DNA of 64,000 nt from Halomonas sp. GTDB lineage: Bacteria > Pseudomonadota > Gammaproteobacteria > Pseudomonadales > Halomonadaceae. The DNA is taken from the NCBI GenBank assembly GCA_018401555.1, contig JAGYKP010000083.1, positions 79,481 through 143,480 on the forward strand, in the 5' to 3' direction. This document shows positions 8,819 through 17,333 of the stretch, piece after piece (positions within the stretch are counted from its first letter, which is position 1; the number at the start of each line of letters is the position of its first letter). The translations under genes were made by a program, and so were the position numbers. The notes under the pieces are model-generated. The model was not told the DNA's origin. It searched no databases and saw only the letters and a program-made list of their open reading frames with translations.

Positions 8819-9694
8819 CTACTGCTCGGTGCCGACCTTGTCCTGGGTCTGCGTCTCGAAGTCGCTGGCGGCGTGGCGCTCATGGAGCTGCATCTCCGGC
8901 TCGCCGAAGGTGCGGTTGACCATGCGGCCGCGCTGCACCGCCGGGCGAGCATCGATCTCCCTCGCCCAGCGCTGCACGTGGGTATACTCCTGCACCTGCA
9001 GGAACTCGCCGGCGTCGTAGAGCCGCCCCAGCACCAGCTGGCCGTACCAGGGCCAGTTGGCGATATCGGCGATGGTGTAGGCGTCACCGGCCAGGTAGCA
9101 GTTGTCGGCCAGGTGGCGATCCAGCACGTCGAGCTGGCGCTTGGTCTCCATGGCGTAGCGGTCGATGGGGTATTCGAGCTTCTCCGGCGCATAGGCGTAG
9201 AAGTGGCCGAAGCCGCCGCCCAGGAAGGGCACGCTGCCCATCTGCCAGAACAGCCAGTTGAGGGTCTCGGTGCGGGTGGCGTGATCGCCGGACAGGAACT
9301 CGCCGAACTTCTCCGCCAGATAGAGCAGGATGGCGCCGGACTCGAACACCCGGGTCGGCGGCTGGGTGGAGTGGTCCATCAGCGCCGGGATCTTGGAGTT
9401 GGGGTTCACCTCGACGAAGCCGCTGCCGAACTGGTCGCCGTCGCCGATGCGGATCAGCCAGGCATCGTACTCGGCATCCTTGTGGCCCAGCGCCAGCAGC
9501 TCCTCGAACATCGCCGTGACCTTGACCCCGTTGGGTGTGCCCATGGAGTAGAGCTGGAAGGGGTGCTTGCCGACCGGAAGCGGTTTCTCGTGGGTGGCCC
9601 CGGCCACCGGGCGGTTGATGCTGGCGAAGGCGCCACCGCTCGGCTGCTCCCATTTCCACACCTTCGGCGGCACATACTGGTTCTGGTCGCTCAT
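8819..9694 (-). CDS. yghU: YghU-type glutathione S-transferase / disulphide-bond oxidoreductase
   Basis: A 291-residue protein of the Nu-class GST group. It has the long N-terminal extension (PPKVWKWEQPSGGAFASINRPVAG) typical of YghU/YfcG relatives, a thioredoxin-like domain with the NPNSKIPALMD and ESGAILLYLAEK glutathione-site motifs, and a helical C-terminal domain. Characterised members reduce disulphides or organic peroxides using glutathione. I choose the ATG at 9694 (MSDQNQYVPP) because CAGGAG precedes it; the track start at 9754 adds 20 unrelated residues. Convergent with argP. Confidence 0.9.
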   Translation of the reverse strand: MSDQNQYVPPKVWKWEQPSGGAFASINRPVAGATHEKPLPVGKHPFQLYSMGTPNGVKVTAMFEELLALGHKDAEYDAWLIRIGDGDQFGSGFVEVNPNSKIPALMDHSTQPPTRVFESGAILLYLAEKFGEFLSGDHATRTETLNWLFWQMGSVPFLGGGFGHFYAYAPEKLEYPIDRYAMETKRQLDVLDRHLADNCYLAGDAYTIADIANWPWYGQLVLGRLYDAGEFLQVQEYTHVQRWAREIDARPAVQRGRMVNRTFGEPEMQLHERHAASDFETQTQDKVGTEQ

Positions 9695-9823
9695 GCTGAC
9701 TCCTGGTTGCGAAGCCGCCCCGGCTATCGGCGGCGGCGTGTGAGGCTCCGACAAACGATAGCGGGTTAAGGTTTCGGATTCGAGCCAGCGACAGTGTTCG
9801 AGGAGTCATCAACCTACGTTGTT

Positions 9824-9837
9824 CACGCATATGCGTG
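9824..9837. promoter_or_regulatory. 14-bp perfect palindrome upstream of the fimT-like gene
   Basis: CACGCAT/ATGCGTG, a perfect 14-bp inverted repeat in the gap between the divergent yghU and fimT-like genes. It looks like a dimeric regulator site; identity unknown. Confidence 0.4.
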
Positions 9838-9847
9838 GCGGCGAGTG

Positions 9848-9864
9848 CCTACATCAGATGTAGG
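9848..9864. promoter_or_regulatory. 17-bp palindrome upstream of the fimT-like gene
   Basis: CCTACATC-A-GATGTAGG, a perfect 8-bp inverted repeat around one base, 10 bp after the previous palindrome and about 100 bp before the pilin start. It could be an operator or a short hairpin; there is no T tract. Confidence 0.4.
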
Positions 9865-9960
9865 AAAAAGCGGACAAACGGCCCCAGGGGCTTGGCTACG
9901 GTGAAAGAACCACTTCACCAACTTCGCACCAAAGCAAGGAGACATCTCCGGGAGGGCCCC

Positions 9961-10506
9961 ATGCGCCTCGCACCCTCACCCTGCCGCGGCACACTCCGCA
10001 CTCACGTCGGCCTGACGCTGATCGAGCTGATTGTGGCCATCGCCGTCGCCGTGATCCTCTTCACTTGGGCGATACCCAGCTTCCAGCAGTTCACCGCCCG
10101 CAACGAGGTGGCGGCGGAGGTGATGCGGATCCGAACGGCGCTGGCACTTGCCAGGAATACGGCGGTGGCGCGACGTACGAAAATCTCAATATGTCCTCGA
10201 CCGTCTCCAGACAGTGAAGTTTGCAACTTTAAAGATTGGTCGCATCCACTCGTAGTAATGGATGGTCAAATAGAGAGTGGTGATTTGACTGATGGTAACC
10301 TGCTGAAAGTTTTAGAAGCGAGCAAGGGTCCTACCGTGACATTCAATCGTAGCTACCCCGTACGCTATCAGACCACTGGCTGGGCACGAGGACATAACGG
10401 CACCTTCGAGATCTGCGGGCGCCACGGTGAGGGAGTGAAGATCATTGTCAGCAGTATGGGGCGGGCCCGAGTCGGCGATGTGACCGATGGCATTCCAGAT
10501 TGCTGA
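9961..10506 (+). CDS. GspH/FimT-family minor pilin
   Basis: A 181-residue type IV pseudopilin with a class III signal: after a short basic leader comes G|LTLIEL and a hydrophobic helix (IVAIAVAVILFTWAIPSF). Prepilin peptidase should cut after the glycine. The C-terminal half has the FimT-like TFNRSYPVRYQTTG and CGRHGEGVKIIVSSMGR patterns. The start ATG 9961 has GGGAGG upstream. The 5' part has the high-GC codon use of the chromosome, whereas roughly 10180-10370 is AT-rich, so the gene looks mosaic. It faces the minus-strand pilin genes convergently. Confidence 0.8.
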   Translation: MRLAPSPCRGTLRTHVGLTLIELIVAIAVAVILFTWAIPSFQQFTARNEVAAEVMRIRTALALARNTAVARRTKISICPRPSPDSEVCNFKDWSHPLVVMDGQIESGDLTDGNLLKVLEASKGPTVTFNRSYPVRYQTTGWARGHNGTFEICGRHGEGVKIIVSSMGRARVGDVTDGIPDC

Positions 10507-10628
10507 ACCCACACCACATGGAACATATAACACCACTTTCTCCGAGGCATGTAAAAAATTTAAAACAGCAACCCGAGCTCCATCCCGGGCTGACTCAGAA
10601 AATTAAAGCACTCAAAGAGAAATAGACC

Positions 10629-12440
10629 TCATATTTCATCTGGGATATTAACCTGCTCCTCCCATGTTGAAAGTCCATACTCATAACTTCCATCTGGTCT
10701 GGCTTGCCCCACTAGCAGGGCAAGAAGCGTTTGATCATCCAAGTAGGAGAATGCCTTTTCAATAGACTCATAACTGTACACATGATTTTGACCGCCGCCA
10801 CCATTGACGTCTAATCCCAAAGGATCAAAGCGCCTATTAACAGCCAACCCATCAAGTATTAATCGATTACCATCACCATCATAAAAATCACTTTTCCTAA
10901 GACGGGGATTGGGGGATCCACTTTCACCTGGATCATTCGTCCAGGTCACCCCATCAAAATAAACTGGATTACCACTTTCATCGACAAACTCATATTCCCC
11001 ACCAACATCTGTCGCACGCAGATAATCCCACGACCCATCATCTTTCTGGTACTCATATCGAACGCTATATGGAGCGGATATTATCGCACCAGTAAAATCT
11101 TCATTTCCACCACCATTTAGCATGTAGTCGCCAAGGACAATTATTAGCCCATCAAAACTAGGGTTCCCCTGAAACTCTAGATCACCGTCCACTACTAAAA
11201 CCCCACTCCCTGAGAACGCGCCGTTTTTTGCGACATCAAACGTTGCCTTGGTCAACCGTCCATCTTCAGAAACATTTCCATCAAGGCCATAAACTGGGGC
11301 ATCATAAACAGTAGGATAGTCGACAAAGCTAGAATGCTCTTCGTCTTTATCAGGGAATGGATCGGGCTTACTCTTGGTTGTAACGAAAGTAACGCCATCA
11401 CCATGATCAGTATCAACCACATCGGTCCAATCGGTAGGATTATCACCTTGCTGCTGAACAAGCGCATTAACAAATAGATGAAAATCTTCGGGCTTTCTTA
11501 AAATCTCTGCCCCTAGCTTGGAGGATATTCCGCCTTTGTAATTACAGAAATTACTATTGGAAGACTCACACCCTTCATAGTTCCCAAGATACTCTGGTGG
11601 ATCACCTGCAACAACCTCTTTAGGATGATATACTCCTTCAGCATCACTAGGGCAGGTAGCATGAAAAGAACCAGACCCAGAACAAACGCTAGAATCTCTA
11701 GGTATGAAAACAGCATTATCATCAATACTAGAATTTTTCCCAATAATATCTTGAACGATCAAGGCAGCCTGACTTTTACCATAAACTGAAATTGCTGGAT
11801 TAACATAACCATCCACCTCTTCACCAGACACTGCTGCTTGAGAGCTTATTCCATCGTAATCGACAATATTGCCAGCAAGATTAAAGGGAGAAAGGGACTC
11901 ACCAAGCAATGCGCCCCAGCCCATAACAATGCGACGCCGAGCTATATGATTATCCGGGATACCGTTTGAATTTCCGTCTAGCACAGCCCCTTCATGCACG
12001 AAACCATCTGAAGAAACCGAGACTACACTGCCCAAAACTGATCCTAAAGAAATACGAAAGCAGGCATTTTCAACTTCCCCACCCACATTCACGCAGCTCC
12101 CACTAGTTGGGTCATAGCCTGTGCCGGACGCCCAGTCAGAAAAACTTTCCAATATCTTTGTAAGATAGCTGTCATAATCATCATCCGCGCTCGGTTCTCC
12201 TGGCGACTCAATATCACCTGCAGCCATGGCATCCTGTACATCGTGCCAAAACTGAGCTGCTCCATATTCTGCAGCCATCATAGCCAAGGCTCCTGCGCGC
12301 TGATTGCCAGCCATCACTTCCTCCTGTCGGGAATTCTGGTAACTGGCAAGCCCTAACAGGAGACTTACTACCAGCAAGGCAAGGGTCACCATCAGTGCCG
12401 CTCCTTGCTGTTTATTTCCAATGTGCAACACCTTATTCAT
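10629..12440 (-). CDS. Large PilX-like type IV pilus assembly protein
   Basis: A 603-residue protein whose first ~60 residues match the PilX N-terminal domain: QQGAALMVTLALLVVSLLLGLASYQNSRQEEVMAGNQRA, a membrane helix followed by the EEVMAGN-type motif. PilX proteins of Neisseria and Pseudomonas are near 150-200 residues, so most of this protein is an extra region: acidic, Asn/Asp/Ser/Gly-rich, with repeated cysteines (about 240-310) and a beta-rich stretch (GVLVVDGDLEFQGNPSFDGLIIVLGDY). I infer a surface-exposed tip or adhesive role, not demonstrated. The DNA is very AT-rich. The start ATG has GAGGTGG upstream and it follows pilW by 28 bp, last gene of the operon. No pilY1 follows. Confidence 0.75.
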   Translation of the reverse strand: MNKVLHIGNKQQGAALMVTLALLVVSLLLGLASYQNSRQEEVMAGNQRAGALAMMAAEYGAAQFWHDVQDAMAAGDIESPGEPSADDDYDSYLTKILESFSDWASGTGYDPTSGSCVNVGGEVENACFRISLGSVLGSVVSVSSDGFVHEGAVLDGNSNGIPDNHIARRRIVMGWGALLGESLSPFNLAGNIVDYDGISSQAAVSGEEVDGYVNPAISVYGKSQAALIVQDIIGKNSSIDDNAVFIPRDSSVCSGSGSFHATCPSDAEGVYHPKEVVAGDPPEYLGNYEGCESSNSNFCNYKGGISSKLGAEILRKPEDFHLFVNALVQQQGDNPTDWTDVVDTDHGDGVTFVTTKSKPDPFPDKDEEHSSFVDYPTVYDAPVYGLDGNVSEDGRLTKATFDVAKNGAFSGSGVLVVDGDLEFQGNPSFDGLIIVLGDYMLNGGGNEDFTGAIISAPYSVRYEYQKDDGSWDYLRATDVGGEYEFVDESGNPVYFDGVTWTNDPGESGSPNPRLRKSDFYDGDGNRLILDGLAVNRRFDPLGLDVNGGGGQNHVYSYESIEKAFSYLDDQTLLALLVGQARPDGSYEYGLSTWEEQVNIPDEI

Positions 12441-12468
12441 AGCCTGCCACCTCTGCTCAAAGCCATTG

Positions 12469-13099
12469 CTAAAGAATATTCCCTCTTCTAGCTACCTTAA
12501 AAATAAAATTTCTACGACCATCTTGTTCCTCATCAGACAATGGAGGAAAGGTAACATCTATTTCTATTGCCAGACCTCTATCTTGTCGAAACTCTTCTTC
12601 ACCCTCAGAATTTACGAAAAAGTGATCCTCACCAAGAATAAAAAATAATGATTCAATATCAGATATCAACTCTTCTCCCTTTCGAGGCAGAAACATCTTC
12701 GGTTGAGCCACAACCAACAGCCACGAAAAGTGCATTCTCTTGGGAATCATATGTATATTTCACTTGGTTGAGACTTTCAGAGCTTGACGCACAATACGGA
12801 TCATTACTTCTAGCCCCATCACTGTAGCTCAGCAAAAGCACACTTTTATCAGACGAGTTATCTGCAACATCTTGTGCAGTCCTGATATCAAGGGAAATGA
12901 TGTCAAAAATCGACCTTACAGCCTGCTGCCTTGAGGCAAGCCTATCAGCCTGATCATAGCTCCTCTTTGACATTAGGAAAAGCTGTCCGGCGCCCAGCAA
13001 AATGATCAAGCCAATCAACAATGCCACCATCAACTCGACCAAAGAAAAACCCAAATCAAATCTACCAGATTTACAGCACCCTTTTCTGGACAACATCAT
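12469..13099 (-). CDS. pilW: PilW-like minor pilin (frameshifted as sequenced)
   Basis: Prepilin-type protein with G|FSLVELMVALLIGLIILLGAGQLFLM at the N-terminus, the usual PilW start. The frame is lost near 12681-12686 at AAAGGG: the track gives a stop after SASKGRRVDI, but one base fewer reads SASKGEELISDIESLFF and continues to a stop at 12469, about 209 residues. An extra G or A in this tract is the simplest explanation. PilW helps prime and assemble type IV pili together with FimU, PilV, PilX and PilE. Its ATG overlaps the pilV stop in an ATGA arrangement, so translation is coupled. Confidence 0.75.
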
Positions 13100-13602
13100 A
13101 TAGTTCTCTTTGGCAACTTAACTCGATAGTGAAGCGTTGAAAGGCCTTGCCCCCCATCATTCACAGCCTGGCTTTCTCCGTTAAATCTTGCATCCTCCCA
13201 TCCCACAACGATCTGATAAGTACAAGATGCGGGCAGAACCTCAAGAGTAGCAACAGTTCTTAGCTCAAGGTGAGCTCCCCAGTCTTCCTTCCACTGATCA
13301 AGAAATGCAGAGTTAACTTCCACCAACTCACCTTCAGCGTCAGGGTCTGGGATATCAGCGGCAGGACAAGCATGAACTGTTGCCTCTCCCAGGCTGATCC
13401 ACAACCTTTCAACCGCGTCCTGTGCAGCCAAAGTTGCAATGGTGCGCTGATAGGAAATATGACTACTCTGAAGGGATTTAAGCTGCATAGCAGCCATCCC
13501 TAGTAACCCAATTGATAGCACCAGCACTGCCACCAACGATTCAACCAATGTAAACCCAGATGACCTTGGCACAGCCCCCTCCTTGACTCCCTGTAACATC
13601 AT
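13096..13602 (-). CDS. pilV: PilV-like minor pilin
   Basis: A 168-residue prepilin with the class III signal SG|FTLVESLVAVLVLSIGLLGMAAMQLKSLQ, the typical PilV signature (FTLVES, then GLLGMA.MQ). The C-terminal domain contains two cysteines and the VGWEDARF/HYRVKLP strands often seen in PilV. It lies between a FimT-like gene and pilW with overlapping start/stop codons at both ends, so it sits inside one translationally coupled operon. AT-rich like its neighbours. Confidence 0.85.
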   Translation of the reverse strand: MMLQGVKEGAVPRSSGFTLVESLVAVLVLSIGLLGMAAMQLKSLQSSHISYQRTIATLAAQDAVERLWISLGEATVHACPAADIPDPDAEGELVEVNSAFLDQWKEDWGAHLELRTVATLEVLPASCTYQIVVGWEDARFNGESQAVNDGGQGLSTLHYRVKLPKRTI

Positions 13603-14123
13603 TAAGAGTCGCTATAAATGTTCCCAAGAGAATTGATCATCAGAACTTCTTCACCAGCAACTGGGTGGTTCAATGTGACTGAACAAGGAGTGCCAACAGA
13701 ACAAGAAATTGCCGCTCGCCCAAGAGAACTAAACGTGATTTTTCCGCTCTCAGGAACTGTACTGATACTAACGGGCGATGAAGATTCGCTGATAGATCTT
13801 AGGCAGAGACTATCCAAGGAACACTCATCAGCATCCTCGGCATCTCCTCTCCAGATTTCGACCTTCCACCCTCCACCATCTACTCCAAACAAAACCGTCA
13901 CATTAGTACGACGCTTAGCTGCTTCACTTTTTGCATAGCTCACAGCAGTTAAAACTTGATTAAAATCCGTTGACAACCGATTATTATTGATCATATTCTG
14001 AAAGCTCGGAACAGCGATTGTGGCGACAATCACGATTACTGCCATTGTTATCAAAAGCTCAATCAGGGTAAACCCAGACGGCTTTGTCCATTTACCAGCA
14101 ATCATTGTCGCTATCTTTTTCAC
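13602..14123 (-). CDS. FimT/FimU (GspH-family) minor pilin
   Basis: A 173-residue pseudopilin with [30 protein letters not shown] followed by the GspH domain ([18 protein letters not shown], ending LGNIYSDS). The start is ambiguous: the annotated GTG at 14123 has no well-spaced ribosome binding site, and the in-frame ATG at 14105 lies 15 bases after AGAGGTG. Both overlap the end of the pilE-like gene, consistent with coupling. Minor pilin of the same priming complex as PilV/PilW/PilX; AT-rich. Confidence 0.85.
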   Translation of the reverse strand: MKKIATMIAGKWTKPSGFTLIELLITMAVIVIVATIAVPSFQNMINNNRLSTDFNQVLTAVSYAKSEAAKRRTNVTVLFGVDGGGWKVEIWRGDAEDADECSLDSLCLRSISESSSPVSISTVPESGKITFSSLGRAAISCSVGTPCSVTLNHPVAGEEVLMINSLGNIYSDS

Positions 14124-14547
14124 CTCTTTGATTTATTTCAAGCCACTCACAATGAATTTGACTTGTTTGCAATACGTCAGGATTTCTACTCGCCCGAATA
14201 GTAAAATAACCAGCTGACGCTGAATAGTCAGCCTCATTGACACGGTAAAACTTTTCATCCGATACCAATGGAAAGGTGCCATCAATACAACCTGAATAAC
14301 TACTGTTGACCGTATAACAACGTTCCAGTCTTCCGGCCAAATTCATCAAGAGGGACTGGCCGTCCGTGACCCTTGCCTTTTCTACATACTGCTGATAACT
14401 CGGGTAAGCAATAGCCGCTAGAATCCCGATCACGGCTACCGCAATGAGCAGCTCGATAAGGGTAAAGCCGGCGCTGCGCCGGGTGCTGCCTGTGGGCCCC
14501 TGGGGCCTGCGTCGGGTGCTCGATTGGGTCACGCCGCGCGTCTCCAT
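14092..14547 (-). CDS. pilE: PilE-like type IV minor pilin
   Basis: A 151-residue prepilin with a long basic leader ending RSAG and then [32 protein letters not shown], the PilE-type helix. The C-terminal part carries a cysteine pair pattern ([12 protein letters not shown] ... CEW ... CW). The codon use changes inside the gene: the first ~45 codons are GC-rich like the chromosome, the rest AT-rich like the downstream pilin genes. It is the first gene of the minor pilin operon. The ATG at 14547 gives an unusually long (about 28-residue) leader; an internal start is possible. Confidence 0.8.
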   Translation of the reverse strand: METRGVTQSSTRRRPQGPTGSTRRSAGFTLIELLIAVAVIGILAAIAYPSYQQYVEKARVTDGQSLLMNLAGRLERCYTVNSSYSGCIDGTFPLVSDEKFYRVNEADYSASAGYFTIRASRNPDVLQTSQIHCEWLEINQRGEKDSDNDCW

Positions 14548-14829
14548 GATTCGTTACATTCGGTTTCAGTATGTATCAAGAGTGGCTGTCCGGATAGGGT
14601 GGCGAGGCAAAATGCCGCCGACGGAGCGAAGGGGTTGGCTTCAGTCTAGCCGCTGACGGGCGGCGACACACTGGTTCGAGTCAGCTGCAGGAAACGTTGG
14701 CCCTGAGGGGATGGGGCTTGAGCCCTTCACCTCGCAGACAAGGCATATAGGAATAACTATTAATCACTTTTCATTATAACCAGCCTCCGGTAGAAAGTGC
14801 CCACGATTACCCTCCCCGACAGGCACACC

Positions 14830-16068
14830 ATGAACCGGAAGCACACCCTTCTGCTGCTGGCAGCGCTGGCGCCCGCCCAGGCGCTGGCCACCAACGGCTA
14901 CTTCTCCCACGGCTACGGCACCATCAACCAGGGCATGGCCGGTGCCGGCACCGCGCTTTCCCAGGACAGCATCGCCGCGGCCACCAATCCAGCGGGCATG
15001 GCCTTCATCGGCGACCGCGCCGATATCGGCGCCGAGCTGTTCTCGCCCCGCCGCGAATACTCGGTCGAGGGTGGTGGAGCCCAGGGCTTTTACCTGATGC
15101 CCGGCAACCGCGAGAGCGGGAACGAGGCCTTCATGATCCCCAGCGCCGGCTATAACCGCCAGGTCACCGAGCGCCAGACCCTGGGCGTCTCGATCTTTGC
15201 CAACGGCGGCATGAACACCGAATACAGCGGTCGCGACGGCGGCACCTTCGGCGCCGGCGAGGCCGGGGTGAACCTGGAACAGCTGTTTATCGCGCCCACC
15301 TGGACGTGGAAGCTCAACGAGGACCACGCCTTCGGCATCTCGCCGGTGATCGCCTACCAGCGCTTCTCTGCCGAGGGGCTCGACAGCTTCGGTGAGCTCG
15401 GCTTCTCGTCCGATCCGGGCGCGCTCTCCAACAACGGCACCGACGATGCCTGGGGCTACGGCTTCCAGCTCGGCTGGCAGGGCCAACTCACCGACGAGCT
15501 GCGCGGTGGCCTGAGCTGGCGCAAGGTGCTGAAGATGGAGGAGTTCGACGACTACCGCGGGCTCTTCGCCGAGCAGGGCGATTTCGACATCCCGCAGATG
15601 TTCCAGGGCGGCCTGGCGTGGTCCGGCATCCAGGATCACTGGCTGCTGCTGGATGTGCAGCATATCCGCTACAGCGAGATCAACAGCGTGGGCAACCCCT
15701 TCGATCCCGCCACACGCCTGGGAGATAAAGACGGATCCGGCTTTGGCTGGGACGACATGACGGTGGTGAAGCTGGGCTGGCAGTGGCGGCAGGATGAGCA
15801 GCAGACCTGGCGCGCCGGGGTGAGCTACGGAGAGCAGCCGATTCCCGACAGCGAGGTGCTGTTCAACATCCTCGCCCCCGGGGTGCAGCAGTGGCATATC
15901 ACCGGCGGATTTACCCGCCAGATCGCCGATGGGCTGGAGCTCTCCGGCATGGCCTTCTACTCTCCGGAGGAGACCGTGCGCGGCGAGAACCCCATGGGGC
16001 CGGGCCAGCAGATCGAACTCAGCATGCATCAGGTCGGCGCGGCGGTAAGCCTGGGGTGGCGGTTCTGA
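14830..16068 (+). CDS. FadL/OmpP1-family outer membrane transporter
   Basis: A 412-residue outer-membrane beta-barrel of the FadL/TodX family, importing long-chain fatty acids or other hydrophobic substrates. The signal peptide ends LALA|TNGYFSHGYGT, the typical mature N-terminus, and NPAGMAF marks the hatch domain. It terminates in an aromatic residue (LGWRF), the BAM recognition pattern. I start at the ATG of MNRKHTL (14830), where the signal peptide begins; the ribosome binding site there is weak. Monocistronic with its own terminator. Confidence 0.9.
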   Translation: MNRKHTLLLLAALAPAQALATNGYFSHGYGTINQGMAGAGTALSQDSIAAATNPAGMAFIGDRADIGAELFSPRREYSVEGGGAQGFYLMPGNRESGNEAFMIPSAGYNRQVTERQTLGVSIFANGGMNTEYSGRDGGTFGAGEAGVNLEQLFIAPTWTWKLNEDHAFGISPVIAYQRFSAEGLDSFGELGFSSDPGALSNNGTDDAWGYGFQLGWQGQLTDELRGGLSWRKVLKMEEFDDYRGLFAEQGDFDIPQMFQGGLAWSGIQDHWLLLDVQHIRYSEINSVGNPFDPATRLGDKDGSGFGWDDMTVVKLGWQWRQDEQQTWRAGVSYGEQPIPDSEVLFNILAPGVQQWHITGGFTRQIADGLELSGMAFYSPEETVRGENPMGPGQQIELSMHQVGAAVSLGWRF

Positions 16069-16072
16069 CAGC

Positions 16073-16111
16073 AACGCCGCCGTCATCTGCATGACGGCGG
16101 CGTTCGCTTTT
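16073..16111 (+). terminator. Rho-independent terminator of the FadL gene
   Basis: Perfect 14-bp stem AACGCCGCCGTCAT / ATGACGGCGGCGTT with loop CTGC, then CGCTTTT. It sits just before the convergent ispH stop. Confidence 0.85.
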
Positions 16112-16145
16112 CTACTCTTCCTGCCAGCTCGCTTGCGGGTATCCG

Positions 16146-17099
16146 CTACTCGCTGACGATGACGCGCTCACGCAGTTCGCGGGGCATGGAGAAGGTGATG
16201 GTCTCCTCGCGGCCGGCGAGCTCCTCGGGGGCGCTGGCGCCTAGGCTCTGCAGCCGCTCGATCACACCCTGCACCAGCACCTCGGGCGCACTGGCACCGG
16301 CGGTGACACCGATAGCCTTCACGCCCTCGAGCCACGCCGGCTCGATCTGCTCGGCGTTATCGATCAAGTACGCGGGGGTGCCCATTCGCTCAGAAAGCTC
16401 ACGCAGCCGGTTGGAGTTCGAGCTATTGGGGCTACCGACCACCAGCACCAAGTCGCTATCCGCCGCCAACTCACGCACCGCGTCCTGGCGGTTTTGAGTG
16501 GCGTAGCAGATATCGTCCTTACGTGGCCCCTGGATCTCCGGAAACTTTTCCCGTAGCGCGTCGATCACCTTGGCCGTGTCATCCATGGAGAGCGTGGTTT
16601 GGGTGACGAAGGCGAGCTGGCTCGGGTCCTTGACCTCGAGGTTGGCCACGTCCTCCTCGTCCTCCACCAAGTAGATGGCGCCGCCGTGGGAGGTGTCGTA
16701 GCGCCCCATGGTGCCTTCTACTTCCGGGTGGCCTTCGTGGCCAATCAGAATGCACTCCTGGCCGCGCTTGGCGTAGCGCAGCACTTCCATATGCACTTTG
16801 GTGACCAGCGGGCAGGTGGCATCGAACACCTTGAGGCCGCGGCGCTCCGCCTCCTGCTGCACGGCGCGGGAGACACCATGGGCGGAGAAGATGACGATGA
16901 CATCGTCGGGGACCTCGTGGAGCTCCTCGACGAAGATGGCGCCGCGCTCGCGCAGGCTGTCCACCACGAAGCGATTGTGGACCACCTCGTGGCGCACGTA
17001 GATCGGGGGACCGAACACGTCCAGGGCGCCATTGACGATCTCGATGGCGCGGTCGACGCCGGCGCAGAAGCCGCGGGGGTTGGCCAGTTTGATCTGCAT
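16146..17099 (-). CDS. ispH: 4-hydroxy-3-methylbut-2-enyl diphosphate reductase
   Basis: Last enzyme of the MEP isoprenoid pathway, a [4Fe-4S] enzyme making IPP and DMAPP. The three cluster cysteines are in [16 protein letters not shown] and, in the C-terminal third, [11 protein letters not shown]; the proton-donor segment VTAGASAPE follows. I start at [14 protein letters not shown] (17099), the standard N-terminus, giving 317 residues; the track start at 17135 adds 12. It leads the conserved ispH-fkpB-lspA-ileS-ribF order, here separated from fkpB by 234 bp rich in repeats. Confidence 0.95.
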   Translation of the reverse strand: MQIKLANPRGFCAGVDRAIEIVNGALDVFGPPIYVRHEVVHNRFVVDSLRERGAIFVEELHEVPDDVIVIFSAHGVSRAVQQEAERRGLKVFDATCPLVTKVHMEVLRYAKRGQECILIGHEGHPEVEGTMGRYDTSHGGAIYLVEDEEDVANLEVKDPSQLAFVTQTTLSMDDTAKVIDALREKFPEIQGPRKDDICYATQNRQDAVRELAADSDLVLVVGSPNSSNSNRLRELSERMGTPAYLIDNAEQIEPAWLEGVKAIGVTAGASAPEVLVQGVIERLQSLGASAPEELAGREETITFSMPRELRERVIVSE

Positions 17100-17172
17100 G
17101 GGTATCTGCCTTGATGCGTCAGGGGCATCTGCCAATTTGGGTTTCGGTGGCCTTCGAGGTCTGGTGGCCTTC

Positions 17173-17252
17173 GGGGGTCTGACCCCGCATTCTCTGAGGC
17201 CACCGCCCCTTTGTTACGCCTGGGGCGTCATCTACCTGGGGGTCAGACCCCG
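17173..17252. repeat. Pair of inverted GGGGTCTGACCCC motifs
   Basis: GGGGGTCTGACCCCG at 17173-17187 and GGGGGTCAGACCCCG at 17238-17252 share an inverted 13-base core. Each is itself almost palindromic. A short direct repeat (GGTGGCCTTCG, at 17147 and 17163) adjoins. They lie in the ispH-fkpB gap. Confidence 0.6.
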
Positions 17253-17261
17253 ATGGTGAGC

Positions 17262-17320
17262 CTGGGTGCCATCGCCGGGACGCCTGCGGCGCCAGTCGCG
17301 AGGCGAAGCCTCCCTCCTAC
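17262..17320. repeat. REP-like intergenic repeat, single copy
   Basis: CTGGGTGCC...GCCAGTCGCG...CCCTCCTAC, a diverged copy of the tandem units found at 17841-18067. It carries the same GC-rich inverted core (CGCCTGCGGCGCC) and the CTCCTAC end. Confidence 0.6.
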
Positions 17321-17333
17321 CTCGATAAGCGAC

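Noticed and set aside
12421-12648. 75-residue plus-strand ORF in the AT-rich pilin region
   Set aside because: Antisense to the pilX/pilW junction, no ribosome binding site, composition explained by low GC.
12659-13099. Truncated pilW as a genuine short pilin
   Set aside because: The rest of the protein follows intact in another frame without a start or ribosome binding site, so a single indel explains it better.
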